Assembly (NCBI GenBank): GCA_028285625.1
Contig: JANQOX010000012.1
Span: 165,517-229,516, forward strand
Length of the DNA: 64,000 bases
From: Myxococcota bacterium
GTDB taxonomy: Bacteria; Myxococcota_A; UBA9160; UBA6930
Direction: 5' to 3'
Shown here: one piece after another, positions 17,428 to 25,935 of the stretch
Layout of the letters: every line of letters begins with the position of its first letter
Position numbering within the stretch: the stretch's first letter is position 1
Position numbers and translations under genes: made by a program
The notes under the pieces: model-generated
Databases searched by the model: none
What the model was told of the DNA's origin: nothing
What the model saw: only the letters and a program-made list of their open reading frames with translations

Positions 17428-18757
17428 CCGGGGCCACCAGTTCGGCGCAGAGCGTCGTCCAGAAGCACGCCTGCTCGTCCGGCGTGAGCACGTTGGCCTG
17501 GGTCACGTGGGTCGCGTTCAGCCGGCCCCCGTGAAGACTCATCGCCAGGCTGCTCCCCGGAGACGGAGGGACCGGTGCGGCGTGGTAGCCGCGGACGATC
17601 GGCGCACCAAAGAAGGTCGGCTGGTCGGCGAGGAACTCGCCCGTGAAGGCGAAGAAGAAGCTGCAGAGCTCTCCGGCCAGTCCGCGGCGGGCCATGCGCG
17701 CGTAGACCCGCTGCGGCGCCCAACGCGCATAGTCCATGGCTGCGGTGCCGGCCTCGACCAGCCCCGCCTTGATCGCGTCGCGGCGCTGGCGCTTCAGCTC
17801 ATCGAGCAACCCGTCGGGATCGTCGAGTTGCTCGCCCTCCACCTGGAACCAGATGAGCGACACGCGCGTCCGGAAGATCGCCTTCTCGCTTCCCTTCGGT
17901 CGCAGGTTGACCGGCAGGGGCACCACGTACGACGGGGGTCGCGCGCCGCGCATACGGAAGACCGCATCGTGCGCTCGGAGTGCGGCCGCCAGGTAGTAGA
18001 GCATGGGCGTGAGGAAACCCGCGCGCTGCTTGGCGGTCTCGACGATCGCGGCGGACTCCCCATGATCGAAACCGCGCACCTGATAGCCGAGCGCCTGCCG
18101 CTCGGTACGCAGGGGCCCGGCGAGCGACCGCGTCGGAAGGTCGCCGAGCGACTTCATCGAGGCTTGCCAACGCATGGCCCGGTCACCTCGCTCGCGGGCC
18201 CCGAGCGGCTGGCCGCTGCGGTCCACCGGACCGTCCGGAGCCTCGTCCGGGGGCAGGTCGGCGGGGGAGCGCATGCCCCCGCCCACTTCGTCGAGCCAGC
18301 GCACGAAGGCTTCGCTGCCGGAGCCATCGAGCAGCATGTGCAGCCAGGTCATCACCAGATCGGTGCGATCGCCACGGCGGATCGCATCGAAGCGCAGCAG
18401 CCGGCCGTCGCGGCCGGACAGCGTCTCGTTCAAGCGTCGGAAGCAGACCTCTCGGACCGCGTCGTCGGGCGCGTCCTCTTCGAGTTCGTGAAGCGCGACG
18501 GGAGGCAGCGGCGAACGCGGGGCCAGGTCGAGGCGGTATGCCGGCGGCGAGAACGCGCCCCGCCGGATCGGTGCGCGCAGGATCGGCTGCGCACGGGCGA
18601 CCTCGTCCAGGGTCTTGCGGAGCCGCTCGCCGTCGAAGCCCGGGCCCAGCTCGAGGACCAGCTGGCTGTTGTGGCTCGACCCGCAGCGTCTGCGGATCTC
18701 GTCGTCGAAGGCGCGCAGGAAGCAGTCGGCGCCGGTGAGCGGCAGCCGGTCAGCCAC
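17414..18757 (-). CDS. Stand-alone condensation-domain-like acyltransferase
   Basis: The 447-residue protein belongs to the condensation/WS-DGAT-like acyltransferase fold. The catalytic HxxxDG motif is present as H140, D144 and G145 (LHMLLDG); the first His of the NRPS HHxxxDG motif is Leu, which is common outside peptide synthetases. The central YVVPLPVNLRP and C-terminal FFFAFTGEFL segments fit the family. It should join two acyl groups, or an acyl group to an alcohol or amine, using substrate held on a carrier protein. GTG start, overlapping the carrier gene; a ligase and an FAD enzyme follow in the same operon. The acceptor is unknown. Confidence 0.75.
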   Translation of the reverse strand: MADRLPLTGADCFLRAFDDEIRRRCGSSHNSQLVLELGPGFDGERLRKTLDEVARAQPILRAPIRRGAFSPPAYRLDLAPRSPLPPVALHELEEDAPDDAVREVCFRRLNETLSGRDGRLLRFDAIRRGDRTDLVMTWLHMLLDGSGSEAFVRWLDEVGGGMRSPADLPPDEAPDGPVDRSGQPLGARERGDRAMRWQASMKSLGDLPTRSLAGPLRTERQALGYQVRGFDHGESAAIVETAKQRAGFLTPMLYYLAAALRAHDAVFRMRGARPPSYVVPLPVNLRPKGSEKAIFRTRVSLIWFQVEGEQLDDPDGLLDELKRQRRDAIKAGLVEAGTAAMDYARWAPQRVYARMARRGLAGELCSFFFAFTGEFLADQPTFFGAPIVRGYHAAPVPPSPGSSLAMSLHGGRLNATHVTQANVLTPDEQACFWTTLCAELVAPGGAG

Positions 18758-19037
18758 GCGACAGCTCTTCGAGCAGGCAGGCCGCCAGCGTGTCGGCCGT
18801 CTCGAGAACCTCGGGGGTGAGCAGGCTCTCGTCCAGCCAGATCCCCGTACTCTCCTCGAGCGAGAGCATCAGCTGCGTCACCGCGAGCGAGTCGAGGCCC
18901 GACTCCACCAGGTTGGAGCTGGGCCCGAACCCGTCGTCCACCTCGAGGAGCTCCTCGCGCAGGATCTCGCAGACCTTCTCGGCCAACGTCTCGCGCGTCC
19001 AATCACCCGACCCGCCCGAACTGCTCGACGCGCTCAA
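18750..19037 (-). CDS. Acyl/peptidyl carrier protein (third carrier of the locus)
   Basis: The protein has a clear phosphopantetheine motif ESGLDSLAV, Ser50 when translated from TTG at 19037, with SLEESTGIWLDESLLTP after it, the helix III region of carrier proteins. Translation start is uncertain: TTG 19037 has a GGGGGG ribosome-binding stretch at good spacing, while GTG 19061 and ATG 19133 give longer N-termini with low-complexity sequence. It heads the minus-strand ligase module, so it is the likely substrate tether for the condensation-like protein next to it. Confidence 0.85.
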   Translation of the reverse strand: MSASSSSGGSGDWTRETLAEKVCEILREELLEVDDGFGPSSNLVESGLDSLAVTQLMLSLEESTGIWLDESLLTPEVLETADTLAACLLEELSRG

Positions 19038-19131
19038 CCCGACACCCCCCAGGTGTCCCACTGGGACCCGCGACCGCCACTTCGGGGTCGCCCGGCGACC
19101 AGCATAGCTCCCTGCGGTATGGTCATCGGCC

Positions 19132-20382
19132 ATGTCGAGCCGGCGCATCGAGCGCATCGCCATCGTCGGTGGCGGACCGTCGGGCGCGTTCCTGGCCAAC
19201 GAGCTCCACCGTGACGGACGACGCGTGGTGGTGCTCGATCGCGGCCGGCGCGCCCCCCTCGTCGTGGGCGAGTCGCTCGTTCCCGCCGTCGTCCCGTACC
19301 TGCGACGCCTGGGCATCGAGGAGCAGGTGGCGGGCTTCAGCGTCCTGAAGCCCGGCGCCACCTTCGTGCTGGACACCGAGAACCGCGTCAACCTGACCTT
19401 CGCGGACACGCGTGGCGGCATCACCGGCTACTCGTACAACACCCCGCGCGACCAGTTCGACCAGGCCGTCACCCAGGCGGTCGCCGGGCGCGGCGTCCCG
19501 ATCGTGGCGACCTCGGCGGCACTCGAACGTGCCGACGGCGACGACCGGGTCGCGCTCGACCGCGAGACCCAGGAGATCGTCCGCGAGACGCTGGGGGGAG
19601 ACCCCGACCTCGTCGTCGACGCGAGTGGCCGCCGCCGGCTCGTCGCCAACCTGCTCGACCTGCCGGTGGTCGAAGGCCCCCGGCGCGACGCGGCCCTGCA
19701 CGCCCACCTGTCGGGGGTGCGCGTCGAGGACGAGGGCAACGTCCACACCGACCGACTCACCCACGGCTGGAGTTGGCGCATCCCGCTGCGCGGCAAGGTG
19801 TCGGTGGGGCTCGTGGTGAACGGCGAGCACCTGCGCAAGTTCGGCGACACGGCCGAGACCCAGTTCGACGCCTACCTCGCGAGCGATCCGGTGATCCGCG
19901 ACTGGGCTGCGCCCGGCACCCGGTGTTCGCCGGTGGTGCGGTACACGAACTACCAGCTGCGAACAACACGGGGCTTCGGGCCCGGCTGGGCGCTGGTGGG
20001 CGACGCTTTCGGCTTCGTCGACCCGGTCTTCTCCAGTGGCATGCTGCTCTCGTTCGAGAGCGCGGAGCTGCTCGCCCAGGCCATCGCCGATGGCCGCCCC
20101 GAAGCCTTCGAGCGCTACCAGGCCGAGATGCTCCGGCGCTACACGATCTGGCAGCGCGTGGTGGACTACTTCTATGACGGCCGACTGCTCACCCTGATCC
20201 GCGTGGGCGAGTACGTTCGCCACACGCCGATCGGTCGGCTGATGGACTTCCACTTCAGCAAGCACCTGCCGCGCATCTTCACCGGCGAGGGGGCCACGAG
20301 CCGCTACAGCAACGGGCTGCTGCGCTTCATGTGCGAGTACGGGCTCGCGCGCAACGACCCCAGCCTCTTCGAGGTGCACTGA
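19132..20382 (+). CDS. Flavin-dependent halogenase-like enzyme, second copy
   Basis: The 416-residue FAD enzyme has the GGGPSG nucleotide motif (residues 13-18), a GES motif at 46-48, Lys73 in FSVLKPGATFV in the position of the catalytic lysine of phenol and pyrrole halogenases, and a complete WxWxIP motif (WSWRIP, 213-218). The GDAFGFVDPVFSSGM segment near 290 is typical of the family. The expected reaction is halogenation of an aryl or pyrrole ring, possibly carrier-bound. It is shorter than, and clearly diverged from, the enzyme at 2652-4220. Divergent from the carrier gene and followed 4 bases later by the CrtI-like gene. Confidence 0.82.
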   Translation: MSSRRIERIAIVGGGPSGAFLANELHRDGRRVVVLDRGRRAPLVVGESLVPAVVPYLRRLGIEEQVAGFSVLKPGATFVLDTENRVNLTFADTRGGITGYSYNTPRDQFDQAVTQAVAGRGVPIVATSAALERADGDDRVALDRETQEIVRETLGGDPDLVVDASGRRRLVANLLDLPVVEGPRRDAALHAHLSGVRVEDEGNVHTDRLTHGWSWRIPLRGKVSVGLVVNGEHLRKFGDTAETQFDAYLASDPVIRDWAAPGTRCSPVVRYTNYQLRTTRGFGPGWALVGDAFGFVDPVFSSGMLLSFESAELLAQAIADGRPEAFERYQAEMLRRYTIWQRVVDYFYDGRLLTLIRVGEYVRHTPIGRLMDFHFSKHLPRIFTGEGATSRYSNGLLRFMCEYGLARNDPSLFEVH

Positions 20383-20386
20383 GCCC

Positions 20387-21889
20387 GTGCGGTTCCATCA
20401 GGAGGCCGACCGATCGCGCTACGACGCCGTCGTGATCGGGAGCGGCATGGCCGGCCTCACCAGCGCAGCACTGCTTGCGCGGGCGGGCCGTTCGGTGCTG
20501 CTGGTGGAGCGGCACGATCGCGTGGGCGGCTACGCCCATGGGTTTCGACGCGGGCGGCACCGCTTCGACTCGGCCGTTCACGTGGTGGGCGGCGGGGACG
20601 CCGGGCGCGACCCGGGGCGCCACCTGATCGATCGCGTCCTGGGCACGCTGGGCGTCCGAGACCGCTGCGAGCTGATCCGTGTCGATCCCTTCTACACGGT
20701 CTGCCTGCCCGATCTCGAGCTGCGTGTGCCTTCGGGCCTCGACGAGTTCGCCGACGTGCACGTCGAACGGTTCGCCAGCGAGGAGAAGGGCATTCGCGAA
20801 TTCCTGGGCGAGTGCGTGGGCATCCGTGCGGAGGCGCATCGCGCCGCGGGCGTGGTGCGCGCGACGGACCTGAGCCGCTTCACGTTGCTGCGGCGCTACC
20901 GCCGTGCCGTGCTGTCGGACGTGCTCAACGTGCACGTGGAAGACCCGCAGGCGGCGGCGGCCCTGGGCGCCCTGTGGCCCTACGTGGGGCTCCCGCCCTC
21001 GCGGGTGTCGTTCCTGTACTACGCGACCATGCTGATGAGCTACGTCGCCGACGGTGCCTACTACTGCCGCGGCACGTTCCAGAACCTGGCCGACGCCCTG
21101 GCGACGGCGCTGCGCCAGAACGGGGGCGAGGTGTTGCTGCGCAGCACCGTGCGGCGAATCACCGTCCGCGAGGGCCGCGCCGCGGGCATCGTGCTCGAGA
21201 ACGGGCAGCAGATCGAAGCGCCGCTGGTGGTGTCCAATGCCGACGCCGACCAGACGATCCACGAGCTGGTGGGCGCGAACCACCTACCGGCGGCACGAAG
21301 CGCACGGATGGCGCGACTCGACCCCTCGATCTCGGCCTTCGTGGTCTACGGCACCACCACCCTCGACCTGGCGGGCGCGGGGCTGGGTCATGAGACCTTC
21401 CTGTACGCGGCGGGCGACCACGATACGGCCTGGCGCGACGTGCTGGCACGCGAACCGAGCTTCGTGACGCTCACCGCCCCGGCCCACGCCGACCGCGAGC
21501 AGCTGCGACACGGCGAGCAGCCCTTTGCGATCACGACGCTCGCGCCCTATGCGCCAGCCGACCGCTGGCGCTCGGAGAAGGCGGCCTTCCAGGAGCGCAT
21601 GATCGATCGGGTGGAGCGCAGGCTGCCCGGCTTCCGCGCCTCCATCGGCTTCGTCGAGTCCGCCACGCCGCGCACCATGGAGCGCTACACGCGCAACCGC
21701 GAAGGCGCGATCTACGGCTGGGCGCTGACACCGCGCCAGACCGGGCCCGGCCGCCCCGCCGCCGAGACCCCGATCCCCGGCCTGCTGCTCGCCGGCCACT
21801 GGACCCGCCCCGGCGGCGGCGTCTACGGCGTCATCGACTCCGGCGTCACCGCCGCCCGCATCGCGTTGGGTAGCGACCCGTTGACCTAG
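20387..21889 (+). CDS. CrtI/CRTISO-like FAD-dependent oxidoreductase
   Basis: The 500-residue flavoprotein belongs to the phytoene desaturase/carotenoid isomerase superfamily: VVIGSGMAGLTSAALLARAG (residues 15-34), ERHDRVGGYAHGF near 41-53, and the C-terminal GLLLAGHWTRPGGGVYGVIDSG (464-485) that is diagnostic of this group. It should desaturate or isomerise a polyene. GTG start, 4 bases after the halogenase stop, so the two are probably cotranscribed. In this context the substrate could be the aryl polyene chain rather than a carotenoid, because no phytoene synthase is seen in the window. Confidence 0.87.
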   Translation: MRFHQEADRSRYDAVVIGSGMAGLTSAALLARAGRSVLLVERHDRVGGYAHGFRRGRHRFDSAVHVVGGGDAGRDPGRHLIDRVLGTLGVRDRCELIRVDPFYTVCLPDLELRVPSGLDEFADVHVERFASEEKGIREFLGECVGIRAEAHRAAGVVRATDLSRFTLLRRYRRAVLSDVLNVHVEDPQAAAALGALWPYVGLPPSRVSFLYYATMLMSYVADGAYYCRGTFQNLADALATALRQNGGEVLLRSTVRRITVREGRAAGIVLENGQQIEAPLVVSNADADQTIHELVGANHLPAARSARMARLDPSISAFVVYGTTTLDLAGAGLGHETFLYAAGDHDTAWRDVLAREPSFVTLTAPAHADREQLRHGEQPFAITTLAPYAPADRWRSEKAAFQERMIDRVERRLPGFRASIGFVESATPRTMERYTRNREGAIYGWALTPRQTGPGRPAAETPIPGLLLAGHWTRPGGGVYGVIDSGVTAARIALGSDPLT

Positions 21890-21931
21890 CGGAGGCCCGG
21901 CGCTCCCGGACCGAAGTCTCCGAGGGCCTCA

Positions 21932-21967
21932 GTTGACAGCGTCAACTCGAAGGTGGACACTGTCAAC
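21932..21967 (+). promoter_or_regulatory. Two tandem palindromic operators in front of the tetR gene
   Basis: Site 1 (21932-21946) is a perfect inverted repeat, GTTGAC-AGC-GTCAAC. Site 2 (21953-21967) is GTGGAC-ACT-GTCAAC, with one mismatch. Their centres are 21 bp apart, two helical turns, so two dimers could bind the same face. Site 2 ends directly before the ATG at 21968 and covers the ribosome-binding region. This is the classic layout of a self-repressing TetR gene. Confidence 0.75.
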
Positions 21968-22648
21968 ATGGTCAGCCCGTCTTCCTCTGCCGCCGCCCCG
22001 CTCGGGGCGGCGCCCCATGAGGTGGGGCTCGATGAGCGGCTGGTGGAGGTCACGCTGCGCCTGCTGGCGGAGGAGGGCCTCGAGCGCCTGAGCCTGCGCC
22101 GCATCGCGCGGCGGGCGGGCGTCTCGCACAACGCGCCACTTCGCCACTTCGAAAGCCTGGCCGACCTGCTTGCGGAGGTCGCCGCGTCGGGATTCCGCCT
22201 TCTGGCCGGCGCCGTCGACGAGGCCAGCCGCGCCCTGCCACCCGGCACCCCGCCCGACGAGCGCCTGCGGGCGGCCGGCCGCGCCTATGCCGAGAAGGCC
22301 GTCGCCAACCCCGACCTGTTCGCGCTGATGTTCCGACCCGAGCTGCTCGACGCGCGCAACGCGTCGATGCGCCGGGACGCGAGCGAGGCGTTCGAGCAGG
22401 TCGTCTCGCTGGTGCGCGCCGCCCAGGCCGCAGGTTGGCAACCCGATCGCGACACCCGCCTGCTCGCCGGCTGCACCTGGGCGTCCGTCCATGGCCTGGC
22501 CACGCTGTTCGCCCAGGGCGCGCTTCCCGGCGCCGTCCCCGGCGCGTCGTTGGAGGACGCCATGGAGGTCCTCTTCGAGCTCCAGATCGCTGCACCCGTC
22601 TCCAGCGGGGCCGAACCCGCGCCCGACATCCAGGAAGGAACATCATGA
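21968..22648 (+). CDS. TetR/AcrR-family transcriptional regulator
   Basis: The 226-residue repressor has the TetR N-terminal helix-turn-helix (LAEEGLERLSLRRIARRAGVSHNAPLRHFES, about residues 35-65) and a WHG-type ligand-binding C-terminal half (ANPDLFALMFRPEL near 115). ATG 21968 is chosen over an in-frame GTG at 21953 because the latter lies inside a putative operator. Its stop overlaps the start of the cleavage oxygenase gene (ATGA, 22645-22648), so repressor and enzyme are one operon controlled by the twin operators. The inducer may be the oxygenase substrate; that is inferred. Confidence 0.92.
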   Translation: MVSPSSSAAAPLGAAPHEVGLDERLVEVTLRLLAEEGLERLSLRRIARRAGVSHNAPLRHFESLADLLAEVAASGFRLLAGAVDEASRALPPGTPPDERLRAAGRAYAEKAVANPDLFALMFRPELLDARNASMRRDASEAFEQVVSLVRAAQAAGWQPDRDTRLLAGCTWASVHGLATLFAQGALPGAVPGASLEDAMEVLFELQIAAPVSSGAEPAPDIQEGTS

Positions 22649-23979
22649 CCGAGAACCCGTACCTCACCGGAAACTTCGCACCCGTCGACGGCGAACTCAC
22701 CGCCACCGACCTCGAGGTGCGCGGCCACGTGCCCGAAGAACTCGAAGGGCGCCTGCTCCGCATCGGGCCGAACCCCGTGGCCCCGAACCCCGCCATCTAC
22801 CACTGGTTCTCGGGCAACGGCATGGTGCACGGCCTGCGCCTGCGCGGCGGCCGCGCCGAGTGGTATCGCCGCCGCTACGTACGAGACACGGCCGTGGCCG
22901 AGCACCTGGGTGTGCCGCAGGTCGAAGGCCTCAACGACGAGATGCTCGGCGGCGTCGTCAACACCAACGTGATCGGTCACGCGGGCAAGACCTACGCCAT
23001 CGTGGAGGCGGGATCGCGACCGATGGAGCTCACCGACGAGCTCGAGTCGGTCCGCTACAGCGACTTCGGCGGGACGCTCCCGCGCGGCTTCACCGCCCAC
23101 CCGAAGCGCGACCCCGACACCGGCGAGCTGCACGCCACCGCCTACCACTTCGAGTGGCAGCACCTGCAGTACATCGTCGTGGGGACCGACGGCCGGGTAC
23201 GCAAGACCGTCGACGTGCCGCTGCAGGCGAGCCCCATGGTCCACGACTGCTCGATCACGAAGAACTACCACCTGCTGCTCGACATGCCGGTGCTGTTCAA
23301 GCCCGAGGAGATGAGCGAGGACTCGCCGTTCCCGTACCGCTGGTCGCCGGACTATGGCGCGCGCGTCGGTCTGCTACCGCGCGAGGGCACGGCCGACGAC
23401 GTGATCTGGGCGGAGGTCGAGCCCTGCTACGTCTTCCACCCCATGAACAGCTATGAGGACTCCGACGGGCGGGTGGTGATGGACGTATGCCGCCACCCGA
23501 AGATGTTCGCGACCGACGCGCACGGGCCGAACGAGGGCCCGCCGACCTTCGATCGCTGGATCATCGACCCGAAGGGCGGCCCGGTGAAGGAGGAGCGCAT
23601 CGATGACGCGGGGCAGGAATTCCCGCGGCATGACGAGCGCCTGATCGGCAAGCCGTACCGCTACGGCTACACCGCCAGCGTGGGTGGCGACTTCGTGTCG
23701 GGCCAGCTCCGCAAGCACGACCTCCACAAGCGCACCACCGAGGCGCGCGTGGAGCGCGAGGGACGGAGCTTCCTCGAGCCGGTGTTCGTGCCGCGCAGTG
23801 AAGACGCCGCCGAGGACGACGGCTGGATCCTGGCCTACGTGTACGATCGCGAGCGCAACGGGTCCGAGGTGCTGATCCTGAACGCGAGCGACTTCACCGG
23901 AGAGCCCGAGGCCGTGATCACCCTGCCCGAGCGGGTGCCCTTCGGCTTCCACGGCAACTGGGTCCCCGACCCGGCCTAA
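22645..23979 (+). CDS. Carotenoid/stilbene cleavage oxygenase (RPE65 family)
   Basis: The 444-residue enzyme cleaves an alkene double bond with O2 using a non-haem iron held by four histidines. All four are visible: H152 (TAHPKRD), H200 (MVHDC), H265 (VFHPMNS) and H436 (GFHGNW), with the seven-bladed propeller spacing. The N-terminal YLTGNFAPVDGE and IGPNP segments are typical. ATG has AGGAAGG upstream and overlaps the TetR stop. Substrate cannot be told from sequence: apocarotenoids, lignostilbenes or the aryl polyene itself are candidates. It ends convergent with the next gene in a 4-nt CTAA overlap. Confidence 0.92.
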   Translation: MTENPYLTGNFAPVDGELTATDLEVRGHVPEELEGRLLRIGPNPVAPNPAIYHWFSGNGMVHGLRLRGGRAEWYRRRYVRDTAVAEHLGVPQVEGLNDEMLGGVVNTNVIGHAGKTYAIVEAGSRPMELTDELESVRYSDFGGTLPRGFTAHPKRDPDTGELHATAYHFEWQHLQYIVVGTDGRVRKTVDVPLQASPMVHDCSITKNYHLLLDMPVLFKPEEMSEDSPFPYRWSPDYGARVGLLPREGTADDVIWAEVEPCYVFHPMNSYEDSDGRVVMDVCRHPKMFATDAHGPNEGPPTFDRWIIDPKGGPVKEERIDDAGQEFPRHDERLIGKPYRYGYTASVGGDFVSGQLRKHDLHKRTTEARVEREGRSFLEPVFVPRSEDAAEDDGWILAYVYDRERNGSEVLILNASDFTGEPEAVITLPERVPFGFHGNWVPDPA

Positions 23980-25139
23980 CCGCGATCCCGTCCGGAGCGC
24001 CCGCGGTCGTGCGAATCGGCCGCGGGCGCGCTCCCGGTCGACGCGACCCCCTCGCGAAACGCGCGACCCACCGGCGTCGGCCGCCCGTCGCGGCCCACCA
24101 GGGCCGAGCGGCCGAAGTCGAGCGCGGCGTTGTCGGTGAATCCCGGCACGGCGAACCCGGGCACCTGCCACAGCATCCACGAGATCTGCTGGACCAGGCG
24201 GTCGCCGTCGCTGGGCAGACCGGTCTCGGCATCGCGCAGGTGCAGCAGGCCACTCACCACGTCGCGCGCGAACCGCTCGGCTTCGCGGGGAGGGGTCGCG
24301 GCGAACGGGGTGCCGATCTCGCCGACTAGCAAGGGACGGTCGCGCAGCCCGCGATCCGCCAGCAGTCGGCGCATGGCACGCACCTGCCCCAGCGAATCGG
24401 CGACCGAAGGTGCGGCCGGGTCGCTGGGGTACGGGTGGATGGTGAAGGCATCGAAGAGCTGTTTCTCGAGTTCGAGGGCTTGCGCGGCGTCGAGGATCGC
24501 GGCCAGGTGCTCGAGGCCCGCGCGCCCTGCGTAGGCGGCTCGGGTCCACGCGTTGTCAGGCGTCGAGATCCCACCGAGCCCGAGCCGGTAGTCGCGCCCG
24601 AACCCGGACAGCATCTCGCGGAGCTGCACGGCGTCTCTTGCGATCGCTTCGGGCGAACGGTCGTCCGCGGGGTGGTACCCCGGCTCGATCCCGAGGAGGA
24701 AGAGCGTGCCGTCCGGGAACCGCTCGGGCGCCGCCTCGATGCGCGCGCGCAGGCGCGCGAGCGAAACCTGGTCGGCGACGTCTTCTACGCGGGTTCCCGG
24801 CCGCCGAGCCAGTGCCCGATCGCGCCATAACCGCGGCAGCGCAGCAAGGCGCTCGGCGGTGTCGTGATCCTCACGCCAGAGAAGGGTCGGCAGGTAGGTG
24901 AGGGCACCCTGGTCGAGAGGACCTCCGAAGCTACCGAAGTCCTTCCAACAACCGATGGCGAACCCGCGGAGGTGCGCAGCAACCGGAGCCTCGAGTGCGT
25001 TCACGCAGATGCGTTCGCGCAGCGGTACCCCGCCGGCCTCCACGGAACCTACCCGCGCCGGGCCGAACGCGGCCAGCAGGAGCGCCCCGAACGCGACGGC
25101 CCGGGCCCCGCGGACCGTCAGCCCTTCAGGCGGCGCCAA
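23976..25139 (-). CDS. Secreted glycoside-hydrolase-like (beta/alpha)8-barrel protein
   Basis: The roughly 387-residue protein starts with a signal-like segment (ARAVAFGALLLAAFGPARVGSVEA) and has features of clan GH-A barrels: TLFLLGIEPGY, AFTIHPYPS and LVGEIGTPF, where the Glu could be the nucleophile, then SWMLWQVPGF near the last strand. The sugar substrate is unknown and no close named family is recognised. The start is unclear: TTG at 25139 overlaps the GlsB-like gene by 22 nt, and a CTG at 25121 would give a CTGA overlap. The 3' end shares 4 nt with the cleavage oxygenase stop. Confidence 0.6.
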   Translation of the reverse strand: MAPPEGLTVRGARAVAFGALLLAAFGPARVGSVEAGGVPLRERICVNALEAPVAAHLRGFAIGCWKDFGSFGGPLDQGALTYLPTLLWREDHDTAERLAALPRLWRDRALARRPGTRVEDVADQVSLARLRARIEAAPERFPDGTLFLLGIEPGYHPADDRSPEAIARDAVQLREMLSGFGRDYRLGLGGISTPDNAWTRAAYAGRAGLEHLAAILDAAQALELEKQLFDAFTIHPYPSDPAAPSVADSLGQVRAMRRLLADRGLRDRPLLVGEIGTPFAATPPREAERFARDVVSGLLHLRDAETGLPSDGDRLVQQISWMLWQVPGFAVPGFTDNAALDFGRSALVGRDGRPTPVGRAFREGVASTGSAPAADSHDRGRSGRDRG

Positions 25140-25369
25140 CCGAAGAGCAGAAGCAGTGCGCCGCCGGTGGCGACGGCGAGGCTGCGGATGTCGAAGCCGG
25201 TGACCGAGCCGAAGCCGATCATGGTTCCGATCCAGCCGCCGACCATCGCTCCCGCGATGCCGATCAGGATGGTGACGATGAGGCCGCCCGGGTCCTTGCC
25301 GGGCATGATCCACTTGGCCAGGATGCCGACGACGAGCCCAAGGGCCAGCCACGAAAAGATGCCGGTCAA
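25118..25369 (-). CDS. GlsB/YeaQ/YmgE-family stress membrane protein
   Basis: The 83-residue protein has three hydrophobic stretches (residues 5-20, 28-48, 60-78) and the family segments GLVVGILAKWIMPGKDPGG and GIAGAMVGGWIG. Members of this transglycosylase-associated family are small inner-membrane proteins induced by stress; the molecular role is not established. The TTG start is well supported by a perfect AAGGAG 7 bases upstream. It precedes the glycoside-hydrolase-like gene and may be cotranscribed with it. Confidence 0.9.
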   Translation of the reverse strand: MTGIFSWLALGLVVGILAKWIMPGKDPGGLIVTILIGIAGAMVGGWIGTMIGFGSVTGFDIRSLAVATGGALLLLFGWRRLKG

Positions 25370-25432
25370 CGGAGTCTCCTTGCTCGGGTTGCCCCCATCA
25401 TACGCGCCAGGGCTTCGCTAGGTTCGGCCGTC

Positions 25433-25900
25433 GTGAAAACGCCTCGATCGATCGGGACGGCCACGCTCCTCGCGCTGCTGCTGGTGGTGTACGCCGTCGA
25501 TCGCTGGCGGGCGGACGAGGCCCCGGCGCACCGCGTCGAGGCGACCTCCGCGGCGCAGGGCGCCGCGGCCCCCGACGCGCTGCTGCTGGCCATCCGAGAT
25601 CGGCGCTCGGACGTCGTGGTGGAGACCCAGGGCCCGGTGGTGCACCTGCTGCCCGACGACACCCGCGGCTCGCGGCACCAACGCTTCCTGGTCGACGTGG
25701 GCGCCGAGCGCGCCGTGCTGGTGGCGCACAACATCGACCTGGCGCCGCGCATCGACGCCCTTCGCAAGGGCGACCACGTGCGCCTCCGCGGCGAGTTCGA
25801 GTGGAACGACAAGGGCGGTGTGATCCACTGGACGCACCACGACCCCGGCGGACGTCGCCCGGGTGGCTGGATCGAGCACCAGGGCCGCACGTACCGCTGA
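25433..25900 (+). CDS. DUF3465 protein, membrane-anchored or secreted
   Basis: The 155-residue protein has an N-terminal hydrophobic helix (TATLLALLLVVYAV, residues 9-22) and then the DUF3465 domain (about 50-155), recognised from GDHVRLRGEFEWNDKGGVIHWTHHDPGGRRPGGWI. This domain is OB-like and of unknown function. The sequence ends with EHQGRTYR, usual for the family. The GTG start is 64 bases from the divergent GlsB-like gene. Confidence 0.82.
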   Translation: MKTPRSIGTATLLALLLVVYAVDRWRADEAPAHRVEATSAAQGAAAPDALLLAIRDRRSDVVVETQGPVVHLLPDDTRGSRHQRFLVDVGAERAVLVAHNIDLAPRIDALRKGDHVRLRGEFEWNDKGGVIHWTHHDPGGRRPGGWIEHQGRTYR

Positions 25901-25935
25901 GCCCACCGCCCAGGCGCCGGACCCTCGAGCGCGGA

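Noticed and set aside
21890..21967. The inverted repeats as a terminator for the CrtI-like gene
   Set aside because: The arms are only 6 bp, A+T content is moderate and no T run follows. Two copies at 21-bp spacing ending at a TetR start fit operators better.
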